From positions 1 to 64,000 of the forward strand of contig JAJDUL010000060.1 in the NCBI GenBank assembly GCA_022826685.1: a stretch of 64,000 nt of DNA, in the 5' to 3' direction. The notes under the pieces were generated by a model that saw nothing but the letters and a program-made list of their open reading frames with translations, had not been told where the DNA came from and made no database searches. The position numbers were made by a program, and so were the translations under genes. The stretch comes from Gemmatimonadota bacterium (lineage in GTDB: Bacteria; Gemmatimonadota; Gemmatimonadetes; Palauibacterales; Palauibacteraceae). Shown in pieces: positions 49,843 to 56,894 of this stretch. Every line of letters begins with the position of its first letter. Positions within the stretch are counted from its first letter, which is position 1.

Positions 49843-51204
49843 ATGACCATTCGACATAGATCAGGGTGCGGAGGCCGGCCGAGCGCCGGTCTTCGTCGAT
49901 GGGGGTTTGTCCTGCTGCCGGCGATCCTGCTTGCGGGAGCGTCGCCCCGGATGGCCGAGGCGCAGGTGCAGGCGAGCGACAACGTTCGCCAGATCACGGT
50001 CGATGAAGCGGTCGAGATCGCGCTGCGCCGCAACCCTCAGCTGCTCCAGGCCTACTCGCAGATCGAGATGGCCGAGCACAACCAGTTGAGCGCGATCGGC
50101 CAGCTCCTCCCGTCAGTCAACATGAGCTTTGGTTACTCGAACTCATCGACGGGACGGCTCGACGCTCTCAGCCAGGGGATCGTCGCGACGAGCTACTCCA
50201 CTCAGATCAACGCCGGATACACGCTCTTCAACGGCTGGAGCCGGTTCACGGACCTGAAGGGCGCCCGCCTGGGAATCGTCGAACAGAACGCCCGCTATCG
50301 CGAGGCCGAATTCCAGGTCATCCAGGCGGTGAAGCAGGCGTACTCAGCGAACGTCGCCGCGCGCGAACTCGTCGCCGTCGAGGAACGCCGCGTCCAGCGG
50401 CAGGCGGACCAGCTGGAGTTCGTCAGGCAGCAGCTGGAGCTGGGACGGGCGACGCGCTCGGACTCCCTCCGCTCGCAAGTGGACCTCAACAACGCGCAAC
50501 TGGCGCTTCTGAACGCGGAGAACAACGCGCGCACGCGGACCTTCGAACTCACCGAGGTCGTCGGCTCCGAAACCCTCGTGGGACCGACCGCCGAGGCGGA
50601 ACTCGCGATGGCCGCGATCCCCTTCACGCGCGACGAACTGTTCGCGATGGCCGATGTGACGGCTCCAGCGCTGCAGGCCGCCTCCGCGGCCGTCGAGGCC
50701 GCCGAGGCGGCGGTGTCGAGCGCGCGCTCCAGCTACCTGCCGTCGATCACGGTCGGCGCGGGCTACGGCTGGGCAAATCAGGAGTTCCCTCCATCCAACC
50801 GCTCCTGGTCGTTCTCGCTGCGCGGCAGCTATCCCCTCTTCAACGGCTTCCAGCGCGAGACGCAGGTGTTTCGCGCCCGGGCCTCGGCGGACCAGGCCCG
50901 GCAATCCGAACGGGCGGCGCGACTGAACATCAGCTCGCTGCTCGACGCACGCTACGCGACGGCCCAGTCCGCGCTCGCGGGGGTGGATCTCGCAGAGCGG
51001 AACGTCGAACTCAGCGAGGAGAGCCTCCGGGTCGTGCAGGAGCGGTACCAGCTCGGCCTCGCCACCATCCTCGAACTCCAGGACGCGCAGATCACGCTCA
51101 CGCAGGCGGAGGTCGATCTCGTCAGCGGCCGGTTCCAATACGAGGCGGCGCTCGCGGGGATCGAGGCCCTCCTCGGCCGGAGGCTCGACCAGCCGCAGCC
51201 CTGA
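49843..51204 (+). CDS. TolC-family outer-membrane efflux protein
   Basis: A 453-residue outer-membrane channel. A signal peptide (FVLLPAILLAGASPRMAEAQ) precedes two OEP repeats: ITVDEAVEIALRRNPQLLQA, YSQIEMAEHNQLSAIGQLLP, SVNMSFGYS, and later VTAPALQAASAAVEAAEAAV, SSARSSYLPSITVGAGYGW, QERYQLGLATILELQDAQIT. This is the TolC fold with helical barrel and beta-barrel. It would form the outer part of the exporter whose adaptor and permease follow within 1.7 kb. Distance to the adaptor start is 130 bases. Confidence 0.93.
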   Translation: MTIRHRSGCGGRPSAGLRRWGFVLLPAILLAGASPRMAEAQVQASDNVRQITVDEAVEIALRRNPQLLQAYSQIEMAEHNQLSAIGQLLPSVNMSFGYSNSSTGRLDALSQGIVATSYSTQINAGYTLFNGWSRFTDLKGARLGIVEQNARYREAEFQVIQAVKQAYSANVAARELVAVEERRVQRQADQLEFVRQQLELGRATRSDSLRSQVDLNNAQLALLNAENNARTRTFELTEVVGSETLVGPTAEAELAMAAIPFTRDELFAMADVTAPALQAASAAVEAAEAAVSSARSSYLPSITVGAGYGWANQEFPPSNRSWSFSLRGSYPLFNGFQRETQVFRARASADQARQSERAARLNISSLLDARYATAQSALAGVDLAERNVELSEESLRVVQERYQLGLATILELQDAQITLTQAEVDLVSGRFQYEAALAGIEALLGRRLDQPQP

Positions 51205-51334
51205 CTGCCCGCGTCGCGTGGCGTAATCTCTTCAACGTCGGACCCGCGCGGGGTGTCCTCTCAGCGTGCTACCACGGCGCGGTTTCGCCGCACCGCTAGC
51301 CCGTTCACGGACCCCGACACGAGACGAGATTCCG

Positions 51335-52807
51335 ATGTCCATATTCGAACGCTGCCGGCGTCGCTTCCGCCTGCGAGGCGGTTCCCCGGGCCACGCCACG
51401 GTCCTCACGGCGCTTGGACTCGCGGCCGCCGGTTGTGCGACCGGCGAGGCCAACGAGCCCGAGCAGACGCTCCAGACGCTGACCGCCGGGCGCCAGACCA
51501 TCGTCTCCAGCGTCGAGGCGACCGGGACGGTCGAGCCGATCCGCGTGATCGAGGTCAAGTCGCAGGCGGGGGGCGAGGTTCTCCAGCTGCCCGTCGAACT
51601 CGGGGACAACGTCGAACAGGGCACGCTCCTCGTGCGGATCGACCCGCGCGATGTGAATAACGCGCACGCCCAGGCCCAGGCCGACCTCGACGTCGCGGAG
51701 GCCCAGAACGACGTCGCGGGGCGCCAACTCGAGCGGGTCGAGGCGCTTCACGAGTCCGACATCGTGACCTCGGAGGAGCTGGAGAACGCGATCCTCTCGG
51801 CGGCGAACGCGAGAGCTTCCCTGGTCCGCGCGACGACCAACCTCGAACTGGCCGAGGACAAGCTGGACGACGTGACGCTCCGGGCGCCGATCACCGGCAC
51901 CATCGTGGAACGGACGGTGGAGCAGGGGCAGGTCGTCACGGGGACGCGCGACCTCACCGGCGGCACCGTGCTGATGCGGATGGCCGACCTCACCGAGGTC
52001 CAGGTGCGCATGCTCGTCGACGAGACGGACATCGGCCGGCTCCAGCCGGGACTGCCCGCCGACATCACCGTGGAAGCGTATCCCAACCGCACCTTCCGGG
52101 GGTCCGTCCTCAAGATCGAACCGCAGGCGGTGGTCGAACAGAACGTGACGATGTTCGCCGTGCTCACGCGCATCTCCAACGAAGAGGATCTGCTGCGGCC
52201 GGGGATGAACGCGGACGTCGAGGTCGTGATCGGGCGGCAGGAGGACGTGCTGGCGGTGGCGAACAGCGGCATCAAGTCCCAGCAGGAGGCCGTCCAGATC
52301 GTCCGGGCTCTCGAGATCGACGCCGATGTCAACGCGCTGCTGCGCGACTTCCAGAGCCAGGATCGGCCGGAGGGTGCGGCGGAGGAGGATGGAGCGGCGG
52401 AGGGCGAGGAGGAGGCGATGATCGGCGGGGTTCCGATGTCGGAGTTCCAGTCGATGTCGCAGGAAGAGCGGATGCGGGTCTTCCAGAACATGTCCGACGA
52501 GGAGCGGAGGCGGATGATGCAGCAGTTCCGCAACCAGGGAGGCGGCGGACCCGGGGGCGGCCGGGGCGGCCCGGCGCGGCGGCCCGATGAGCCCCGCCCG
52601 GCCTTCGTGTTCAGGTACGATGCGAACGGCCTCCTCGACCTGAAGCCCGTCATGATCGGCCTCAGCGACTTCGATCACACGCAGATCGTCCGCGGGCTCG
52701 AGGAGGGCGAGGAGATCGTCGCCGTCCCCACCTCGCTCATCGCGCAGCAGGAGTTCCTGGACCGAATCCGCAGCCGGACGGGGCTGCCGGGCGTCGGGGG
52801 AAGGTGA
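51335..52807 (+). CDS. MacA-type efflux adaptor lipoprotein with Met/Glu-rich insert
   Basis: A 490-residue periplasmic adaptor. A lipoprotein signal (LAAAGC, Cys34) leads to the HlyD/RND-MFP layout: barrel-sandwich half (GTVEPIRVIEVKSQAGGEVL, PVELGDNVEQGTLLVRID), coiled-coil hairpin (QADLDVAEAQNDVAGRQLER, TTNLELAEDKLDDVTLRAPI), ITGTIVERTVEQGQVV, and beta barrel (MADLTEVQVRMLVDETDIGR). Near residues 345-430 an unusual insert interrupts the membrane-proximal domain: an acidic run, then MSEFQSMSQEERMRVFQNMS, DEERRRMMQQFRNQ, and a Gly-rich linker. The membrane-proximal strand resumes (FVFRYDANGLLDLKPVMIGL). ATG at 51335 precedes the signal. The permease starts 10 bases downstream. Confidence 0.9.
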   Translation: MSIFERCRRRFRLRGGSPGHATVLTALGLAAAGCATGEANEPEQTLQTLTAGRQTIVSSVEATGTVEPIRVIEVKSQAGGEVLQLPVELGDNVEQGTLLVRIDPRDVNNAHAQAQADLDVAEAQNDVAGRQLERVEALHESDIVTSEELENAILSAANARASLVRATTNLELAEDKLDDVTLRAPITGTIVERTVEQGQVVTGTRDLTGGTVLMRMADLTEVQVRMLVDETDIGRLQPGLPADITVEAYPNRTFRGSVLKIEPQAVVEQNVTMFAVLTRISNEEDLLRPGMNADVEVVIGRQEDVLAVANSGIKSQQEAVQIVRALEIDADVNALLRDFQSQDRPEGAAEEDGAAEGEEEAMIGGVPMSEFQSMSQEERMRVFQNMSDEERRRMMQQFRNQGGGGPGGGRGGPARRPDEPRPAFVFRYDANGLLDLKPVMIGLSDFDHTQIVRGLEEGEEIVAVPTSLIAQQEFLDRIRSRTGLPGVGGR

Positions 52808-52817
52808 TAACGGCCCG

Positions 52818-54029
52818 ATGATCTTCTTCGAGATTCTCCGGGTCGCGATGGATGCGATCCGCGCCAACAAGCTGCGCTCGTTCCTGACCATGCTCGGGAT
52901 CGTGATCGGGGTCGGGGCCGTGATCACGATGGTCGCCCTCGGGGAGGGCGCCCAGCGGCAGGTCGAGAGCCAGATCGAGTCGCTCGGGACCAACGTGCTC
53001 ACGGTTCGCCCCGGGCAGGGGATGTTCCGCGGCGTGCGTGGCGGGTCGAACGCCCGGTTGACGACCGAAGATGTCGAGGCGGTGCGGCGGGGAGCCCCGG
53101 CTCTGATGGAGGTCGCCCCGGAGATGCAGGGGCAGCTGCAGGTCCAGTTCGGACGCAACAACGCGAGCGTGCGGATTCTCGGGACGACGCCGAACTACGT
53201 GGATGTCGAGAATCACACGCTTCAACTCGGCCGCTTCTTCGATGAGTCCGAGAACCGCGGCCGGCGGCGCGTCGCCGTGCTCGGGGGCGCGGTCCCGGCG
53301 GTGCTGAACACCGAAGCCGCCGAACTCGTCGGTCGGACGATCTCCATCCGGAACATCTCGTTCGAAGTCGTGGGAGTGCTGGAGGAGAAGGGAGGATCGG
53401 GCTGGTTCAACCAGGACGAGCAGATCTTCGTCCCGCTGGAGACGGCGCAGTTCCGATTGCTCGGGACCGACCGCGTGAGCCAGTTCAAGGTCGTCGTCGA
53501 GAGTGAGGCGGCGATCCCCGTGGCGATGGTGCAGATCGAAGACGTGCTCCGGCGTGAGCACCGCCTTCCCCTCGGACGGGAGAACGACTTCTGGATCTCG
53601 GACAGCGTGCAGTTTCTCGAGATTGCACAGGAAAATTCGCAGACATTCACCCTGCTGCTCGGCGGGATCGCCGCGGTCAGCCTCCTCGTCGGGGGCATCG
53701 GGATCATGAACATCATGCTGGTGTCGGTCACCGAGCGGACGAAGGAGATCGGCGTGCGCAAGGCGCTCGGCGCCACGAGGAGGGCGGTCCTGCTCCAGTT
53801 CCTGCTCGAAGCCACGACCCTCTGCATGACGGGCGGGATTCTCGGGGTTGCGTTCGCCTACGGCGCGGCGGAGATGCTCTCGCGCTCGGCGGGCTGGACG
53901 ATGGCCATTGCGCCGGAGACCATCGGCCTCGCCGTGGTGTTCGCCGCCGCCGTCGGCGTGTTCTTCGGCCTCTGGCCCGCCCGGCGCGCGGCCCGGCTCG
54001 ATCCGATCGTGGCGCTCCGGTACGAATAG
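52818..54029 (+). CDS. MacB/FtsX-type ABC transporter permease
   Basis: A 403-residue inner-membrane permease of the MacB/FtsX group. The first helix (RSFLTMLGIVIGVGAVITMV) follows DAIRANKL, then the large MacB-PCD periplasmic domain, and three C-terminal helices (FTLLLGGIAAVSLLVGGIGI, MNIMLVSVTERTKEIGVRKA, LGATRRAVLLQFLLEATTLC, then FAAAVGVFFGLWPARRAARL). It lacks the N-terminal nucleotide-binding domain that MacB has, and no ATPase gene follows, so the ATP-binding subunit must be encoded elsewhere. With TolC and the adaptor it should form a tripartite pump for substrates such as peptides, lipids or macrolides. A hairpin follows its stop. Confidence 0.92.
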   Translation: MIFFEILRVAMDAIRANKLRSFLTMLGIVIGVGAVITMVALGEGAQRQVESQIESLGTNVLTVRPGQGMFRGVRGGSNARLTTEDVEAVRRGAPALMEVAPEMQGQLQVQFGRNNASVRILGTTPNYVDVENHTLQLGRFFDESENRGRRRVAVLGGAVPAVLNTEAAELVGRTISIRNISFEVVGVLEEKGGSGWFNQDEQIFVPLETAQFRLLGTDRVSQFKVVVESEAAIPVAMVQIEDVLRREHRLPLGRENDFWISDSVQFLEIAQENSQTFTLLLGGIAAVSLLVGGIGIMNIMLVSVTERTKEIGVRKALGATRRAVLLQFLLEATTLCMTGGILGVAFAYGAAEMLSRSAGWTMAIAPETIGLAVVFAAAVGVFFGLWPARRAARLDPIVALRYE

Positions 54030-54046
54030 CGGGCTGCCAGCCCGCA
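54030..54046. terminator. Hairpin directly after the permease stop
   Basis: GCGGGCT (54030-54036), loop GCC, AGCCCGC (54040-54046): a perfect 7-bp GC-rich stem with a three-base loop, touching the stop codon. No T-run follows. It may end the sigma/exporter operon by Rho-dependent or 3'-processing means. Confidence 0.5.
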
Positions 54047-54092
54047 CACACACGGGTTGGCGGGAGGTCGCGGGCCGACGTATGGTCCCGGC

Positions 54093-54602
54093 ATGAGTCT
54101 GCCGCTGACATCCCTTCCGGACTCCGCCCGCGTCTGGATCTACGGGACGGATCGTCCGCTGACGCCCGAGGAGCGCGAGGCGCTGATGGTCGACCTGCGC
54201 GCGTTCGTCGACATCTGGACCGCGCACGGGGCGGCACTCCGGGCGGGCGTGGAGTGGGTCGAAGACCGGTTCGCGGTGGTCGCCGTGGATGAAGCTTCGG
54301 CGCCCGCGTCCGGGTGCTCGATCGACGCGATGTCCCGGCGGCTGGGCGCGCTCGAGGAACGCCTGGGCTGCTCGCTTCTCGACAGCACACGCGTGTTCTA
54401 CCGGGACGAGTCCGGCGCGATCGAGAGTTGCGCGCGACCGGAGTTCCGGGCGCGGGCGCTGACCGGAGCGATCGGCGACGCGACCCCCGTCTTCGATCCG
54501 ACCATCGACACTCTGGCGGCGCTCAGGGCGGGCGAACTCGAGCGGCCGGCCGCCCGTTCCTGGCACCGGCAACTCCTGGGCCGCCCCGGCGGACGGTCCT
54601 GA
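54093..54602 (+). CDS. Conserved protein of the Bacteroidota 'ABC transporter ATPase' type, without ATPase motifs
   Basis: A 169-residue cytoplasmic protein. LPDSARVWIYGTDRPLTPEE, FVDIWTAHGAALRAGVEW, DRFAVVAVDEASAPASGCSI and DAMSRRLGALEERLGCSLLD match a small family I know from Bacteroidota, where it is often labelled 'ABC transporter ATPase' although it contains no Walker motifs. The invariant-looking Trp-Tyr, His-Gly and Ser-Gly-Cys-Ser-Ile-Asp residues suggest a conserved site, possibly a thiol. Function unknown. The patatin gene starts 13 bases downstream. ATG at 54093 precedes the conserved start; an in-frame ATG at 54057 is less likely. Confidence 0.78.
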   Translation: MSLPLTSLPDSARVWIYGTDRPLTPEEREALMVDLRAFVDIWTAHGAALRAGVEWVEDRFAVVAVDEASAPASGCSIDAMSRRLGALEERLGCSLLDSTRVFYRDESGAIESCARPEFRARALTGAIGDATPVFDPTIDTLAALRAGELERPAARSWHRQLLGRPGGRS

Positions 54603-54615
54603 CGCGGGGACCGGC

Positions 54616-55776
54616 GTGACGGGAGCCCCTGGGAGCGGCGCTTCCGGCGCCGCGCGGGGGAAGCTGGCCTTCGCCCTCTCGGGCGGCGGCGCGAGGGCCG
54701 CCTACCAGACCGGCGTGCTGAGCCATATCGGCCGGCGGCTGCCCGGGCTTCGGATCCCCCTCCTCACCGGCGTCTCCGCGGGTGCGATCAACGTGGGGTT
54801 CCTCGCCGCCTACAACGGGAATCTGCGCGGCGCGACGCAGGCCCTGAAGCGCCGCTGGCTCTCGCTCACGACCGAAGAAGTGCTGCGCACGAACCCCGCT
54901 TCCCTGCTCAAGGTGGGCCTGCGGATGGGAGGATCCCTGCTGGGTGGCGGGACCGGGCTGAGTCCCCGTTTCCAGAGCCTCGTCGACACGTCGCCGCTGC
55001 GCGAGTTCATCGAGCGCGACGTCGGCCGCGGAGAGATCGACGCCAGGATCCGGGCGGGGGAGCTCGAAGCGGTGGGTCTCACGGCGATGTCCTACCAGAC
55101 GGGACGCACGGTCCTCTTCGTGCAGGGCGAACCGCAGTCGGGGCCCGAGCGCGCGAGCGCACACTACCGACTCGTGCGGACGAACATTTCGGTGGACCAC
55201 ATCCTGGCCTCGGCGTCGATCCCGCTCGTGTTTCCGGCGATCAAACTCGGTCAGCAGTATTACGGAGACGGGAGCTTCCGCACCGCCGCGCCGCTGGCGC
55301 CCGCGATTCACATGGGGGCGGACCGCATCTTCACGATCTCGGCCCGTTACCGGCGGTCCGAACTGGAGGCGCGGGCGCCGGACACGACCGGGTATCCACC
55401 GCCGGCGAGAGTCCTGGGCCTGCTGCTGAACTCGGTCTTTCTCGACACGCTGGACTGGGACGCCGCCGCGCTGCGCCGGATCAACCTCCTCGTCGACCGA
55501 CTCCCCCGAGAGGTCTCCGAGAGCCAGGGCCTGCGCCGCGTCGACCTGCTCATCCTGAGACCCTCCCGCGACATCGGGAAGCTGGCCCGCGACTTCGAGA
55601 TCGAACTTCCGCCGGCGCTGAGGTTCCTCGTGCGAGGTCTGGGAACGCCGGACATCAAGACGGCCGACTTCCTGAGTTATCTCCTGTTCGAGAGCGAGTA
55701 CATCCGGGCGCTCGTGGAACTCGGAGCCTCCGACGCGGAGGCGAACTGGGGCCGCATCGAGGCGTTTCTCACCTGA
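54616..55776 (+). CDS. Patatin-like phospholipase
   Basis: A 386-residue patatin-fold lipid acyl hydrolase. The oxyanion loop is LSGGGARAAYQTGVL, the nucleophile Ser lies in GVSAGAINVG at about residue 58, and the dyad Asp is in YYGDGSFRTAAPL. IPLVFPAIKLG is also typical. Bacterial patatins hydrolyse acyl esters of phospholipids, with roles ranging from membrane turnover to secreted effectors. No signal peptide is evident. Start GTG at 54616. It lies in a close-packed run with the SbcCD-like genes, which may be by chance. A long C-terminal helical region (DIKTADFLSYLLFESEYIR) is part of this subgroup. Confidence 0.9.
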   Translation: MTGAPGSGASGAARGKLAFALSGGGARAAYQTGVLSHIGRRLPGLRIPLLTGVSAGAINVGFLAAYNGNLRGATQALKRRWLSLTTEEVLRTNPASLLKVGLRMGGSLLGGGTGLSPRFQSLVDTSPLREFIERDVGRGEIDARIRAGELEAVGLTAMSYQTGRTVLFVQGEPQSGPERASAHYRLVRTNISVDHILASASIPLVFPAIKLGQQYYGDGSFRTAAPLAPAIHMGADRIFTISARYRRSELEARAPDTTGYPPPARVLGLLLNSVFLDTLDWDAAALRRINLLVDRLPREVSESQGLRRVDLLILRPSRDIGKLARDFEIELPPALRFLVRGLGTPDIKTADFLSYLLFESEYIRALVELGASDAEANWGRIEAFLT

Positions 55777-55778
55777 CC

Positions 55779-56894
55779 GTGCAACGGACGATCGTCCACT
55801 TCGCCGACCTCCATCTCGACTCCCCGTTCGCGTGGTGCGAGGCGACGGGCGACGTGGCGCGGCGGCGGCGCGAGGCGCTTCGCGATACCCTGCTCGCGAT
55901 CGTGGAACTCGTGCGCTCGACCGGCGCGGACGCGCTCTTCTGCGGAGGCGATCTGTACGAGCACGATCGCGTCACGCTCGACACGGCGAACTTCCTAAGG
56001 CAGACCTTCGCCTCCCTCGACCCGGTGCCCGTCTACATCGCGCCCGGCAATCACGACTGGTACGGGCCGACGAGCGTCTACGCGACCGAGGGATGGAGCG
56101 GGAACGTCCACATCTTTCGCGATGCGGCGCTCCAGGCGGTCTCCCTCGCGCCCGGCATCACGCTGTGGGGGGGCGCGCATTGCGCTCCCGCCAACACGGA
56201 CAACTTCCTCGGCGACGGCTTCAGGGTCTCCGGGGCGGGGGCGCACGTGGCGCTCTTTCACGGAGCGGAACGGTCGTGGCTCGCGGCACAGGGTGAAGGG
56301 AAGGCGCCGCACGCCCCCTTCGAGACGGCCGAGATCCCGGACAGCGGGCTGAATCACGCGTTCCTCGGCCACTATCACCGGCCGGCGGACGGCGCCCATC
56401 ACACCTATCCCGGCAACCCCGACCCTCTGCAGTTCGGAGAGGAAGGGGAGCGCGGCCCCGTCGTGGCGACGATCGACGCGGAGGGCGAGGTCGCGCGCGA
56501 GCGCCACGTCGTGGCGGTCACCCCGGTTCATGACCTGCGGCTCGATGTCACGGGCCTCAAGAGCCGCCAGCAGATCCGGGACACGCTGCGCGCGAAGACG
56601 GAGAGCCTCCCGGGACTCGCGCGCCTCACGGTGTGCGGAGACCTCGAGCCGTCGCTCGACCTCCAGGAGGACACGATCCGCGAGCAGCTGCTCGAAACGT
56701 TCGACGCCGTGCAGATCCGGAAATCCGAACTGCACCTGGCGTACGACCTCGAAGAGATCCGCGGGGAGCCCACCGTGCGGGGACGATTCGTCGAGGATGT
56801 GATGGGAGCGGAGTTGGCGGAAGATGAGAAGCGCCGTGTGCTGCGGATGGGACTCCGGGCGCTCGACGGACGCGACGACCTCGAGGTGCTGTGA
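55779..56894 (+). CDS. SbcD/YhaO-like DNA repair metallophosphoesterase
   Basis: A 371-residue calcineurin-like phosphoesterase. Metal ligands appear in order: FADLHLD (Asp10, His12), FCGGDLYEHD, PGNHDWYG, ALFHGAE and GHYHRP. This is the Mre11/SbcD/YhaO arrangement that acts as a nuclease on DNA ends together with an SMC-like ATPase. A C-terminal capping domain follows. The start GTG at 55779 is 3 bases after the patatin stop, and its TGA overlaps the ATPase ATG (TGATG). Coupling to the YhaN-like gene strongly supports a nuclease/ATPase pair. Confidence 0.93.
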   Translation: MQRTIVHFADLHLDSPFAWCEATGDVARRRREALRDTLLAIVELVRSTGADALFCGGDLYEHDRVTLDTANFLRQTFASLDPVPVYIAPGNHDWYGPTSVYATEGWSGNVHIFRDAALQAVSLAPGITLWGGAHCAPANTDNFLGDGFRVSGAGAHVALFHGAERSWLAAQGEGKAPHAPFETAEIPDSGLNHAFLGHYHRPADGAHHTYPGNPDPLQFGEEGERGPVVATIDAEGEVARERHVVAVTPVHDLRLDVTGLKSRQQIRDTLRAKTESLPGLARLTVCGDLEPSLDLQEDTIREQLLETFDAVQIRKSELHLAYDLEEIRGEPTVRGRFVEDVMGAELAEDEKRRVLRMGLRALDGRDDLEVL

